A stretch of 64,000 nucleotides of DNA from Pachypanchax playfairii (GCA_006937955.1 SSNP01000094.1:18396-82395); one strand, 5' to 3'; shown: positions 35,571 through 47,627, counted from the first letter of the stretch. Notes: a model not told the origin generated them from the letters alone. Numbers and translations: made by a program.

Positions 35571-35975
35571 TGTCATGTTTCATCTCTTAATGTCAAGTCT
35601 TGCCTTTTTTTCAGTCGTCCATTCTCTTACTAGTCTTAGTATTGTTGTGCTTCTGCGATTTGTTTTCTGTTTAGTTGTTTTACAGTTAGTTTCAATTTGT
35701 TTTGTGGCAGTACCTCTATTTTCTCACTCCTCTGTCCTGCTGCACACTCCTTATCAAGCTTCATTACTTCCACCTGCTCCACTTTGCAATCACTCCCTGC
35801 TCACTGCCCTATTTAAGCAGCGTGAAAGTTTGGTGTGGTGGTCAGTTAGCGGGATGCTTTTTATGCTTCCTGGCCAGCGCCTTTCCTGTCTGTCAGTCTG
35901 TCAGTGTGTTTTAGGGATTAATGACCTGGATTGTTTTAGGACCTTGTTTTTTTTGCCTGCTCCCATGAACTTAAC
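35571..35975 (+). repeat. LTR-like fragment with TATTTAAG core
   Basis: It starts TGTCATGTTTCATC and has CACTCCCTGCTCACTGCCC followed by TATTTAAGCAGCG and GGTCAGTTAGCGGG, the core shared by the other LTR-like copies. The 3' end is not clear. Confidence 0.45.
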
Positions 35976-35979
35976 TGTG

Positions 35980-36868
35980 GGGATTTAGTAGTGTATATTG
36001 TAAGACAATAATGTGCCATTTATTGTTGTTGTTGTTAAAAAAAAAGTATATATATAATTTACCACAACATGGAATCGGTGGGTGCTCTGAGCTTGTTTTC
36101 CTTTAACCAGGCTGCCCCCTCTGAAGTTACTGTAGACAATGACACTTGAAGTGCGTTCCTTATGTCTGTGCTGGGTCATGATGTCATTTTTGTTGCTGCC
36201 ACTACAGAAAATACTGAAATGGAAGTATGGCGCTCACTGCTTTAGTTGTGATCTCAAGATATTTCTTCTTGGATTTTACTCCAGAGAGACTAAACGTGAA
36301 GGGTTATTCCCAAATGGGACACAGATCTGATTCCTCCCAGTTCAAGGGTCTCTTGTGGTTTAGAAATGATGCTCAAACTCCTTGAAAGCTGAGACATGTC
36401 ATTGTGCAGAAACTGGATTAGTTGCTTCAGAAATATGTCAAATATCCTTGTGTTCCCATGCTGTCGTCATAATTTCAATTTGACTTTCAAGCAGCCATCT
36501 TTTACAGACTTAAAGACAAGTACCATCTTCCTCGGAAGTGGAAAGGGAAGTTCGTTAAGCAGGCTGAATATGTAATATAAATGAGTAAGTTGTGTGATTC
36601 ATTTTGTGATGCTACAATGGGCTGCTAGTGAAAACTTTATTCCAAAAGAAAGATGTGCCACTCTGGTCAGAGATTTGCCTTTAAAAAGCCATTACAATAC
36701 TGTGTATAAGAGAAGCAAATTAAGAACGTTTACTTTGATGCAGATAATAACTTTTATATACAAAATATTTTGACTTGCCAGTAATTTTCTATAGATAAAA
36801 CAGGATGTTGAAAATAGTCAGAAACAACCCTGACTTGAGAAATGAAACCAGAAATTCATCATGGCAGC
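35980..36868. other. No gene seen
   Basis: AT-rich. Nothing recognised. Confidence 0.45.
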
Positions 36869-36870
36869 CT

Positions 36871-37447
36871 CTTAAGATACATTCACACCAGCCCTGTTTA
36901 GTCCGCTTGAATCGAACTCTAGTTTGTTTGCACAGAAAGTCCGGTACGTTTGGGGAGGTGTGGATTCGGACCAAACAATCAAACTCTAGTCCGCCTAAAA
37001 ATGTGGGTCTCGGTTCGATTGAAACAAATACTGATGCGGTTTGATTGCATGTGTGAATGCAGCTGCACTGGGACCGCACCAAAAGCAGGAAGTGGACTAT
37101 ATTGTGCAGCCGTCTGTGTAGTCATCTGTCTTGTTATCTGCTCATTCTGAGTCCAGTGCTGCAGAATATTGATCTGGTACATTCACCAAACATAAAAGAT
37201 CCCAAAACCACTAGAATCTGCTGCTAGTCCATGTTTGTTTAGTGCCAGGAAGTGCAGTAACAATTATTGCAGAAACTCCACAACGCCACCACAGGTGGGG
37301 GTGTAACATGCTCCCAAGGTTATTTGGTTTGGTTCATAGAGTGCAGTGTGAATTCAAACTGCACCAACTAAAAACAGCAACAATGTTGCAATTTGGGTCC
37401 CCAATCGAACAGAGTCCACCAGACTATCAGGTGTGAATACAGCCTTA
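36871..37447. mobile_element. MITE-like element with ATTCACACC ends
   Basis: The left end CTTAAGATACATTCACACCA pairs with the right end GGTGTGAATACAGCCTTAG. Inside are repeated TAGTCCGCTTGAATCGAACT / ACTCTAGTCCGCCT and GGTTCGATTG motifs, partly mirrored (CCCAATCGAACAG) at 37400. No protein frame. The TSD is not clear, so the superfamily is left open (hAT or Harbinger type). Confidence 0.6.
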
Positions 37448-37449
37448 GT

Positions 37450-38067
37450 CCTTGCAAACACCAACATGACCAGGTGAGCTTACCTGACAGGACTTAAATA
37501 AGAGGCCAGTTACACACTTTTTAATGATATATATAAATAAACTGAATTGAATTGACTCAAAAGTCCTTTTCCAAGCTCTTCCATGATAGTAAAAGGCTTC
37601 TTAGCATTAACAATGCAGCTGGTATACAAGTAAGATGTTTTAAGGGCAGACGCCTTTAATGAAGTGGTAGTTTTCAATAATTATTTTTGCCCTTTGAGGT
37701 CTTTTTTTTTCTTTCCTTTCAAAAAACCCCAAAGGCTTGTCTTTGAATGCAGTTTGGTGTTTGGTGTGTCAAAGCAATTCCTTGGCTCAGTGAATGGGGA
37801 CTGCTGTTCTAGGCCACACAGTATACTGTGCCCTCCCTAAAATCTCTAACATGCGATAAAAAAATCACTTATAATTGCATCTTTTTAAGACCTTCAAGAT
37901 ATTTTCATATGCATGGCTTTTCACATGTTCACACTCACACAATATGTTTTAACAGGCAGTGCAATCATCCATTCTTAATTACCTGTAGTCTTAAAATATA
38001 TTGAAAAAACAAACATTGAGGCAGCTGTTGTGCTCAGTGTTTTTACTCTTAAAAATATATATATATA
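37450..38067. other. No gene seen; (TA)n before the next element
   Basis: The AT dinucleotide run at 38056-38069 provided the TA into which the next element inserted. Confidence 0.5.
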
Positions 38068-38069
38068 TA

Positions 38070-39651
38070 CAGTGGGGCAAAAAAGTATTTAGTCAGCCAC
38101 CATTTGTGTAAGTTCTCCCACTTAAAAAGATCAGAGAGGCCTGTAATTTTCATCATAGCTATACCTCAACTATGAGAGACAAAATGAGGAAAAAAAATCC
38201 AGAAAATCACATTGTCTGATTTTTAAAGAATTTATTTGCAAATTATGGTGGAAAATAAGTATTTGGTCACCTACAAACAAGTAAGATTTCTGGCTTTCAC
38301 AGACCTGTAACTTCTTCAAGAGGCTCCTCGGTCCTCCACTCGTTACCTGTATTAATGGCACCTGTGTGAACTCGTTATCAGTATAAAAGACACCTGTCCA
38401 CAACCTCAAACAGTCACGCTCCAAACTCCACTATGGCCAAGACCAAAGAGCTGTCAAAGGACACCAGAAACAAAATTGTAGACCTTCACCAGGCTGGGAA
38501 GACTGAATCTGCAATAGGTAAGCAGCTTGGTGTGAAGAAGTCAACTGTGGGAGCAATTATTAGAAAATGGAAGACATACAAGACCACTGATAATCTCCCT
38601 CGATCTGGGGCTCCACGCAAGATCTCACCCCGTGGGGTCAAAATGATCACAAGAACGGTGAGCAAAAATCCCAGAACCACACGGAGGGACCTAGTGAATG
38701 ACCTGCAGAGAGCTGGGACCAAAGTAACAAAGGCTACCATCAGTAACACACTACGCCGCCAGGGACTCAAATCCTGCAGTGCCAGACGTGTCCCCCTGCT
38801 GAAGCCAGGACACGTCCAGGCCCGTCTGCGGTTTGCTAGAGAGCATTTGGATGATCCAGAAGAGGATTGGGAGAACATCATATGGTCAGATGAAACCAAA
38901 ATAGAACTTTTTGGTAGAAACTCAACTTGTCGTGTTTGGAGGGGAAAGAATGCTGAGTTGGATCCAAAGAACACCATACCTACTGTAAAGCATGGGGGTG
39001 GAAACATCATGCTTTGGGGCTGTTTTTCTGCAAGGGGACCAGGACGACTGATCCGTGTAAAGGAAAGAATGAATGGGGCCATGTATCGTAAGATTTTGAG
39101 TGAAAACCTCCTTCCATCAGCAAGGGCATTGAAAATGAGACGTGGCTGGGTCTTTCAGCATGACAATGATCCCAAACACACCGCCCGGGCAACGAAGGAG
39201 TGGCTTCGTAAGAAGCATTTCAAGGTCCTGGAGTGGCCTAGCCAGTCTCCAGATCTCAACCCCATAGAAAATCTCTCGAGGGAGTTGAAAGTCCGTGTTG
39301 TCCAGCGTCAGCCCCAAAACATCACTGCTCTAGAGGAGATCTGCATGGAGGAATGGGCCAAAATACCAGCAACAGTGTGTGAAAACGTTGTGAAGACTTA
39401 CAGAAAACGTTTGACCTCTGTCATTGCCAACAAAGGCTATATAACAAAGTATTGAGATTAACTTTTGTTATTGACCAAATACTTATTTTCCACCATAATT
39501 TGCAAATAAATTCTTTAAAAATCAGACAATGTGATTTTCTGGATTTTTTTTCCTCATTTTGTCTCTCATAGTTGAGGTATAGCTATGATGAAAATTACAG
39601 GCCTCTCTGATCTTTTTAAGTGGGAGAACTTACACAATTGGTGGCCCACTG
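38070..39651 (+). mobile_element. Tc1-type element (DD34E) with long inverted repeats
   Basis: TA at 38068-38069 and 39652-39653 flank ends CAGTGGGGC... and ...GCCCACTG. The inverted repeats run about 200 bp on each side (38070-38275 and 39455-39651) and match closely, with an inner direct-repeat motif AAATAAGTATTTGGTCA (38253-38269) and its complement (TGACCAAATACTTATTT at 39472-39488). The right repeat lacks about 20 bases just inside its tip that the left one has (GCAAAAAAGTATTTAGTCA), which removes the outer copy of the AAGTATTT motif. Confidence 0.93.
38433..39455 (+). CDS. Tc1/mariner transposase, intact 340 residues, DD34E
   Basis: An uninterrupted frame starting MAKTKELSKDTRNKIVDLHQ. 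The N-terminal paired-like DNA-binding domain (about 1-110) has two helix-turn-helix units (AIGKQLGVKKSTVGAIIRKW and the second ending near RRQGLKS) joined by a GSGAPRKIS-type basic linker. The catalytic core has WSDETK with D153, a glycine-rich GGGNIMLWGCF (188-198), HDNDPKHT with D244 and PDLNPIEN with E279. Length and the three catalytic positions equal those known for Sleeping Beauty, so the fold is certain. One deviation is a serine at 282 (IENLSREL) where relatives have tryptophan. The family moves elements at TA. The gene sits centrally between the inverted repeats, about 160 bp after the left one. All catalytic residues are intact; activity is unproven. Confidence 0.97.
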   Translation: MAKTKELSKDTRNKIVDLHQAGKTESAIGKQLGVKKSTVGAIIRKWKTYKTTDNLPRSGAPRKISPRGVKMITRTVSKNPRTTRRDLVNDLQRAGTKVTKATISNTLRRQGLKSCSARRVPLLKPGHVQARLRFAREHLDDPEEDWENIIWSDETKIELFGRNSTCRVWRGKNAELDPKNTIPTVKHGGGNIMLWGCFSARGPGRLIRVKERMNGAMYRKILSENLLPSARALKMRRGWVFQHDNDPKHTARATKEWLRKKHFKVLEWPSQSPDLNPIENLSRELKVRVVQRQPQNITALEEICMEEWAKIPATVCENVVKTYRKRLTSVIANKGYITKY

Positions 39652-39654
39652 TAT

Positions 39655-42125
39655 GTCAACATCTCTTAGCCCTTCCTTATCCAATTGGAAACTTCTGTCA
39701 CACTCTAAATAAAACGTATTGCTAATGTGGAGCACCATGCAGCTGTACCAGACACAGGCCATCACAAAGTCTATATTTCACTCAAGCTTATAGTGCATAT
39801 TCTATGTTAAGCACAGCTTTGCAGTTTTGTAGAAATAAACACCGTCCAATTTAAAACAGTGTTGAACTTGGCAAGTCAAGTTTGATTCAGTCATTGTCAA
39901 GTCACATTTAGCTATTAGTCTGTTTTTGTTTTTGTCAAGTCTGTAGTGTTAGTCTACCTTCATTCATTTAAAACACCAATGACACTGAATGCATCATGAT
40001 ATAAATTCAGCTTATAATAATTTAGAAACTCAGGTGCGGGTCTTTAAATACTAAAAAAAAACAAGTGGATATTAAAAATGTATAGATTAGCATTTGGTTT
40101 GGTATTAACATAATTCTAATAACGTAACTCTAAATTAGGTTGTCAGCTGTCCTTACATCAGAATTCATTTTATACCTAGCCTTGGTACTGTGTTGGCCTT
40201 GGGTTTTAAGGGTACCATCACCATGCTGCACAAGGTAGCAGATGGTCATTTTTTTATAACAAAAGCCTCAAGGCTGAAAGACTGAAACAGTCTGGTGAGT
40301 ATTATCTAATGAGAGCCACTGGCTACGAAATTCACAGACGAGCTGTGCTTGGTTAGTGTGTTTTTATTTGTGTTTCTGTGCACTGGAATAAAATTGGGGA
40401 AGCAACATGGCTCACTAACAAAGATCAGCTGTTGGTCCTCTCTCTGGCCCAAAAGATTTATTTCATCATTGCTGTGCTCATCTCACTCCTGTAGTATGTG
40501 TTTTGTCCTCAAAGCATCCATTCTATTTGTTCTTTGTCATTTAGTATACACATGTCAAATCAGATTAAACCACAGTTTGCATCATTTTCTTTTTTTACAA
40601 CAACCACAATAAGCAGAACCAATGATAATAAAATGTTGCATTTGGAAATGGAAACATTAACAATTAATTAAATAAGTACAGAAATGTGTTTAAATCTGCA
40701 TACACTATTCAAGTTTCAACTCATTTCATCAGAAATAATTTTGTTCTTTAGTAAAAAAAAAAGATGTTTTTGAAGCATTTTAAATAGCCATTTATACATT
40801 TTAATCCATGCAAAGAAATATATAAATATTGTATACTTAAAATATTACAAGAATTCTGAACTGTAGCACTCACCGACGTTTTAACTATGCGCATGTTTGT
40901 GGTGATGTTGTCATAGAAATTTATTTTACTGATTCATTATCAGTTTTAGTTCAAATGAATTGTGCTTGTCTTTGGCTGTGCCATCTCAATGCTTGATCTC
41001 CATCAATTGTATATGTCAATTTATGGGGTTACTGTAAAAATACTTGTATAATTCATCAACGATCCGTGTATAACAATCTCAGTGGAAAAATGTAGAAAGA
41101 CTATGTTGGCTGTTTGGTGTGTAAGACCTAAGAGCTCTTGTGGGAATCATCCAAATTAAAGAAAAAAAGAGAAACAGCTTCAGATTGGTGTTCATGCAAA
41201 GACAAATCTAGACACAAACATACAAAAGGAAAGAGAGAAAAAAATCAAGGTAAACAGTCAAATCCAGTTTTCATACTTCAGTCACATTAAGACAGAGTTA
41301 ATTTACAGTCTCAACTGACTACATGTGCATATGTGCTGGTGCATGATTTATGTGGTAAAGCTGTGACAGAGCGAGAGAGAAAGAGAGAGCTTGTGCAGTC
41401 AATCATACATTTTTTTCCCTTTTACCCATTTCATTTACTGGTTCAATCATTACTGAGAGAATTTTCTTTTTTTCTTTTGAAAGGTCTAAAGAGATCAAAT
41501 CAAAACTCATTACAACGAGAATTACTCAGAAATAATCTGCAAAATTGAACTCTCTTGCTCAGACAGAAGTATACAGTAAAGGTACTTCCTTACACATCAT
41601 CATATTGCATGATTTAGACACTTTGGTGGCTTTTAAAACCTTTATATTTGTAAACTGGACAGTATGAGCCCAAACCTGCAATCAGTAGAACTTATGAAAT
41701 TAAACAAAAGCAGTGAAACTTCCTAGGAATATCAGTAATGAACAATTTCACCTGGCTGCAAGATGCAAAGTTTCTGTCTCCTGTAAAATCTAAATAGAAG
41801 ATGAATGTTCTAGTAAATGACCTTATGGAGAACCAAGAGTCGGTGTTTGTGTGCACTTTACAAGCACTAAACTATACAGTGATTGTTCTCTCTTTTTGGT
41901 GTGTGAACAAAGTTGTTCTGTTTCATTTCTTTGAATGTACCCCAAAGCAATGTTGTTCTGACTTTTTATTCATCTATTTATATATGTGTACATGTGTGTA
42001 TTGGGGATGTGTGATGCATCCAATACTTTACCTGTTCAATGTTTTTTCTTTATTTTTACCACTTTTTTATATATGTAATATGGAATGATGTAGCAAAGAA
42101 AAAACTGATAAACAACTTGAAATGT
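39655..42125. other. No gene seen
   Basis: AT-rich sequence with short frames only. No paired repeats were noticed. Confidence 0.45.
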
Positions 42126-42129
42126 GTTT

Positions 42130-43340
42130 TATATTCTAGATTCCTCAGAGTAGCCACCCTTTCCTTTGTTGATAGTGCTGCGAACCCTCAGCCTTCTCTC
42201 AATAAGCTTCATGATGTTGTCACCTGAAAGGGTTTTTACTTTACAGGCATGCCTTGTCAGAGTACATTTGTGAAATTTCATATTTTCTTATTGGGGTTGC
42301 GACCATCACAGCTGACAGGCATATTTGACAACTCTCTTCAAATTCATATATGGCAAGAAACAAGCTAAGTACCAAGTCAGCTAAGTACTGTACACAGAAA
42401 CAACAGTCCATCATAACTTTAAGAGCTGACGGCCAAATTGCAAAAACGTTGAATGGGTCTCCAAATGCAGATATAAAATCCATCAGGCTCTACAGGGAAA
42501 CTGACTAACAACAACATACATCTAGAACTGCCTCAGAAAAGGAAGACCAAGAGTCATTTTTCCTGCAAAGGATAAATTCCTCTGAGTTACCAGCCTCAGA
42601 AAAGGCAAGTTACCAGCACCTCAGATAAGAGCCCTCATGAATGCCACACAGAGTACTAATGGCAGACACATCTCTGCATCAACTGTTCAGAGGAGACCAC
42701 ATGAATCAGGCCTTTATGGTCAAATCGCTGCTAAGAAACCATGACTGAGGAACAGAAACATGCAGAAGAGAAGAAGAGGAAAAGGTAAACTGGTCTCTAC
42801 ATGCATGGTTCCCACTGTAATGCATGGAGTAGGAGGTGTGATGGTGTGGAGGTGCTTTGTTGGTTGCACTGTCAGGGATTTATTCAAAATTGAAGGCACA
42901 CTGAACCAGTATGGCTACCACAGCATCTTGCAGCAGCTGTTTTTTTTTTTTTTTTCTGGTTTGAGTGTGATAGGACAATACTTTATTTTTCTTCAGGACA
43001 ATGACCTCAAACACCTCCGGCTGCGTACGGGCTACCTGATCAAGAAGGAGAGTTATGGAGTGCTGCACCAGATGGCCTGGGCTCCATAGTCAACTGACCT
43101 GAACCTGATTGAGATGGTTTAGGATGAGATGGAATGCATAGTGAAGGCAAAGGGGCCAACAAGTGCTCAGCATCTCTTGGATTTCCTTCAAGACGGTTGG
43201 AAAACCATTTCAGATGACTACCTCGTGAAGCTTACTGAGAAATGTCAAAAGTGTGCAAAGCAAAAAAAAAAAAAAAGAATTAAATTTGAACTCAAAGCTG
43301 CTAATTTTATTTATGCAGCTACTTTAGAGACCACAAATGT
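42130..43340 (+). mobile_element. Tc1/mariner element of DD37E type, decayed
   Basis: The left side (AGAGTAGCCACCCTTTCC at about 42147, CTCAATAAGCTTCATGATG at about 42199) is inversely related to the end of the coding region (AAGCTTACTGAGAAATGTC at 43228), as in families whose gene end overlaps the inverted repeat. The outermost ends and TA duplications were not located, so the borders are approximate. Confidence 0.65.
42380..43290 (+). pseudogene. Tc1/mariner transposase relic, DD37E type, first catalytic Asp region deleted
   Basis: Pieces in several frames follow a transposase in order. First comes a DNA-binding part (about 42400-42730, including a stretch reading like 'HISASTVQRRPHESGLYG', then KKP). 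After a gap comes VPTVMHGVGGVMVWRCF (from about 42803), the glycine-rich block, then FLQDNDLKHLRLRTGYLIKK and, after a stop in place of a glutamine, DLNLIEMV. The spacing between the second Asp and the Glu is 37 residues, so the type is DD37E. The stretch that should contain the first catalytic Asp (a WSDES-type motif) is missing near 42755-42790. A T15 run (42939-42955) interrupts the core. The element is dead. The same family left an isolated terminal repeat at 50432. Confidence 0.82.
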
Positions 43341-43722
43341 TCTCTAGTTGTGAAATTTCTCACAAAACAATCAAATAATCAACTAAAGTTTACTTTGATT
43401 ATTCAGAATATATTTACAGATTTGAGCAAATGTTGGCATGTTGATCTAGCACACATTGTGCCCAGATTGAATGGTTTATAGTGGATAAGGCCATTTGATT
43501 TTGTGATGCTGTGTAGTACAAACCAGTTCTAGCACACAACATGACAACTTAACACGGGAAATGCAGGTATTTAGTAAACTGAGCATGTTTTCATCAATGG
43601 GGTTGAATCTTTCCACATCTCAATTCTGAAGCCTGTTTTTGCAGAACATATTCTTATTGATTTGAAGTGTGCAACTGTATTTCAGTCATTTAGTGTTTGA
43701 GACAAGATGTTACAACTTTTTA

Positions 43723-44898
43723 CACTCACCTAAAGGATTATTAGGAACACCATACTAATATGGTGTTTGACCCCCTTTCGCCTTCAGAACTGCATTAATT
43801 CTACATGGTATTGATTCAACAAGATGAAAGCATTCTTTAGAAATGTTGGTCCATATTGATAGGATAGCATCTTGCAGTTGATGGAGATTTGTGGGATGCA
43901 CATCCAGGGCATGAAGCTCCTGTTCCACCACATCCCAAAGATGCTCTATCAGGTTGAGATCTGGTGACTGTGAGGGCCATTGTAGTACAGTGAACTCATT
44001 GTTATGTTTAAGAAACCACTTTGAAATTATTCGAGCTTTATGACATGGTGCATTATCCTGCTGGAAGTAGCCATCAGAGGATGGGTACATGGTGGTCATG
44101 AAGGGATGGACATGGTCAGAAACAATGCTCAGATAGCACGTGGCATTTAAATGATACCCAATTGGCACTAAGAGGCCTAACGTGTCCCAAGGAAACATCC
44201 CCCACACCATTACACCACCACCACCAGCCTGCACAGTGGTAACAAGGCATGATGGACCCATGTTCTCATTCTGTTTACGCCAAATTCTGACTCTACCATT
44301 TGAATGTCTCAACAGAAATCGAGACTCATCAGACTAGGCAACATTTTTACAGTCCTCAATTGTCCAATTTTGGTGAGCTCGTGCAAATTGTAGCCTCTTT
44401 TTCCTATTTGTAGTGGAGATGAGTGATACCCGGTGCGGTCTACTGCTGTTCTAGTCCATCCACCTCAAGGTTGTAATGAGTGGTTATTTCAGTCAAAGTT
44501 ACTCTTCTATCAGCTTGAATCAGTCAGCCCATTCTCCTCTGACTTCTAGCATCAACAAGGCGTTTTCACCCACAGGACTGCCGCATACTGGATGTTTTTC
44601 CCTTTTCACACCATTCTTTGTAAACCCTAGAAATGGTTTTGCGTGAAAATCCCAGTAACTGAGCAGATTGTGAAATACTCAGACCGGCCCGTCTGGCATC
44701 ATCAACCATGCCACACTCAAAATTGCTTAAATCACCTTTCTTTCCCATTCTGGCATTAAGTTTGGAGTTCAGGGGATTGTCTTGACCAGGACCACACCCC
44801 TAAATGCATTCAAGCAACTGCCATGTGATTAGTTGATTAGATAATTGCATTAAGGAGAAATTGAACAGGTGCTCCTAATAATCCTTTAGGTGAGTGTG
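43723..44898 (-). mobile_element. Tc1/mariner element, DD36E type, decayed copy
   Basis: TA at 43721-43722 and 44899-44900 flank inverted ends beginning CACTCACCTAAAGGATTATT, which match for about 28 bases on both sides (one mismatch, GGAACACC against GGAGCACC). The ends are better kept than the gene. Confidence 0.92.
43755..44748 (-). pseudogene. Tc1/mariner transposase relic, DD36E
   Basis: A 60-residue N-terminal piece (44748 down to 44566; MGKKGDLSNFECGMVDDARR) and a 185-residue C-terminal piece (44312 down to 43755) are homologous to the intact 346-residue protein encoded at 12882-13922. Between them frames shift and stops occur (44313-44565). The C-terminal piece keeps QDNAPCH and, 36 residues after that Asp, DLNLIEHLWD with the Glu, so the DD36E spacing is shared. 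Around the first catalytic Asp the bases still read as SDESRF, but the following stretch and a nearby stop (TCTAG on the strand) disrupt it. The copy is dead and probably older than the one at 12.85 kb. Its ends differ from that copy's inside the first nine bases, so the two are separate subfamilies. Confidence 0.9.
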
Positions 44899-44919
44899 TA
44901 AGTCTGTTTTAGAAGTAGT

Positions 44920-45290
44920 AGTCATGTCTGCAGTCACCTGTTGGGGGAGCAGCATCAGCGCAAATGACATAAAGATTGAGGATGAACAAACTGAGAAAGA
45001 AGACTGGTTTTGTTCTGAAGACTCATCAGGATCCTTTTGAGTTGATTGTTCAAAGAAGAATGCTTTGAAAAATGAAAACTACCATGGAAAACTCTCAGCA
45101 TCCTCTTCCGTCATAAGCTTCTTCAGATCCGCTGCAACATAGACGCTACAGGAGATCCTCCCTGCTCACAGCTAGAACCCCCAATGAGGCTCAAAGAAGA
45201 ACTGCGTTATTACAGCATTTAAATTCCATTCTTGGTTTGAGAAAGTATAATTGAAGTGAATGAAAGAACAAAATAGAATTAGTATAAAAT
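44920..45290 (+). repeat. LINE ORF2 3' fragment (CR1/Rex1-like), broken
   Basis: Scraps of the reverse-transcriptase C-terminus can be read in changing frames: a GGAGCAGCATCAGCGCAAAT block, TGAGAAAGAAGACTGGTTTT, GTTCAAAGAAGAATGCTTTG and CTTCTTCAGATCCGCTGCAA (reading LLQIRC), which are characteristic of a common fish LINE. There are multiple stops. Confidence 0.55.
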
Positions 45291-45294
45291 ACCA

Positions 45295-47040
45295 GTTTGT
45301 TTGTTTTTAGTTAAGAAAATCTACAAATTGAGCAAGACAATCTTTAATTCTGTCCTCCACCCTGAGCTCACACAGACTAACAGGTGTAGGAGACAAACAA
45401 GTTCCTTTTTACCAGGTAGACATCTCATGGAGAATCAGGCTCCTCAGCCTCAGAGACACAAAACACAGAGGAAATACCAGCCACATGTACAAACCTGATG
45501 AGAGAAAGAAGAAACATAGTTAAGAAAAGGATATTTACCATGAGTCCTGACCCAAGACCCCTGCAAAACTGAAAATGAAGCTAAAATCCAGTGTTGGGGA
45601 AAATATCACTGAGGATTGGTAACATTTTTGCTACTAAATAACATCAAAATTCATTCTGTAATATAGTTTCTGCTTGAATTTATAGCAAGATCATGCAAAT
45701 TATTTTATTTTTCTTTACTGTTATTATGCTTGGGTATTTCATTTAATGTTCTAGTTGTATTAAATAGTTTGTCCATGGAGAACTTTGGAAGTGTAAAATC
45801 TAGAATTCAGAAGTGTGACTTATTCTGAAGATGTATGAGGACATAGAATTTTAGCAGGCAGGAACAAACCAGCCTGACAGCAAAATACTTTAAGCTGCAG
45901 ATTTGTTTAAGACTTGATATTTTATCTTTTCATTTAAATCTTCTGACCTCATAAATTCCTTGGACCACAACTGTGACTGTACTAAATAAAGTTGATTTGG
46001 CATCTCTCAAGGAACCAAGAGTTAAATCAATTAACTCCTTCTATCTCTCACACCTAGAACAGTGCACATTCCAACCAAACACATTGGAGTCACTTTAACC
46101 CTGCTGTAATCCTGGCAAGCAGCCTAGATGGTGTGATTTGGCAGAACTGGTAGCATGAAAAAGTGGAGGACTGAACAAAAGCTCCTGCTGAAAAACTGTG
46201 GGAGACATTGTAAATGCTTATATGAGAGTAACTTGAAATTATTAACATACATTCTTTATTTTAAATGAGCAGTAAGTTCAGAGTCTTGCGTATTTTTCCC
46301 CCTTCTTTCTTCACCCACACGTCTCCTATTTTATTCAGCTCATGTAGAACCCACTGTGTTCTGAATTTAAAGTGCTGCTGGGATATTACCACACAGAGGT
46401 AAAGCTTTTTATCTTGGTAAAACTTTGAATTATTTTATACTGTAGAAATTCCAGTCCCCATCATGCATGTAGTTTCAGTAAATTAACCAATCTAACTGAT
46501 TTTTTTTTTTTTTTTTCCATTCTGATCTAAACTGAAGTCCATCCAATCCTTATGGTCATCTTGACAGTAGGGCTGTATATTGAGCAGGGTACCTGAACTG
46601 TGCTGACTCTGATGTGTGTCACTGCTCGTAGAGCCATCTAAAAATGATGAGGGTAATGAATGTGGATTTGGTCTGTCACTCAGCTTCATTACATCTGGGA
46701 TTCCACTTCCTTCTGTCTGGGTTTTAGTTTTTTTTTTTCATCTACAGCTCAGTGTTTAACCCACCCACAATGTACGTGTACTGTTTGTGAATGAAACTAT
46801 GCTGTGAGTTAATGGACAGGATTACAACTTTCATGTAATATCTTTTGTGTTTTATTTCTATAACACTTTGCACTTGTATCCATATTTCCTTTAAATGAGG
46901 TATTGTTACTGCTGAATTAATTAAATATTAATATTAACGCTGAATGAAAGAACTTCTTTGGTCAATAATTTAGCATGTACTATGTTTCAAATCAGTAGAA
47001 GGTTGACATTTTTTTCTTCTTTTCACCAAAATAGGGTTTT
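45295..47040. other. No gene seen; T17 run
   Basis: AT-rich. A T run of about 17 lies at 46500. Nothing recognised. Confidence 0.45.
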
Positions 47041-47627
47041 GTTGTGGACCCAAGTAGACAACACAAGGACAGGATGTAAAAAAAGAACAGATGGTTTATT
47101 AAGTTTACAATGATAAGATTTGTAGATGTTGCAGGAGATATTCAGGAGCTCTGGGAAGAAGGAGAAGGTTATTTCCAACTCTAAGGTGAGTTTATGGATA
47201 TTGATGTAAATATCAGATAATTAGTTTAGTTGCCTTTTTCAGGGATCCAAGGAGAGTAGTGGTGGGGAGAGAGCAGGTAAGGTTTCACAGATCAGTATAA
47301 TTTCAACAGATCCTAAGATGAGTGAGACTTCTACAAAGATTTTAAACTGATGGTTCCAGCAAATTTTGTAAAGAGGTAAGGTACAGCAACAATAGATCAA
47401 AAAGTACACTAGACAGGCTAAAGCCTACAAAACCTTTTGGAGAATCATTCTCTGGGTTCACTAAGGGTCAGTGAAGATTCCCACCAATTTCTTTTGTTTC
47501 CATGCTTTTCCAATGCAAATTTAGAACATACAGATGGGTTTATTAGAAGCAGAAAATCAGTGTCAGGACATGATAATAATCAGACACCTTGTTTAGCAGA
47601 GAATTACATTCACCAAAATCTGCAGAC
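47041..47627 (-). repeat. Possible LTR-like fragment
   Basis: GTGGACCCAAGTAGACAACA followed by GGTTTATTAAGTTTAC resembles the minus-strand tail of the LTR family. Ends are not visible, and the rest of the stretch is unassigned. Confidence 0.3.
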
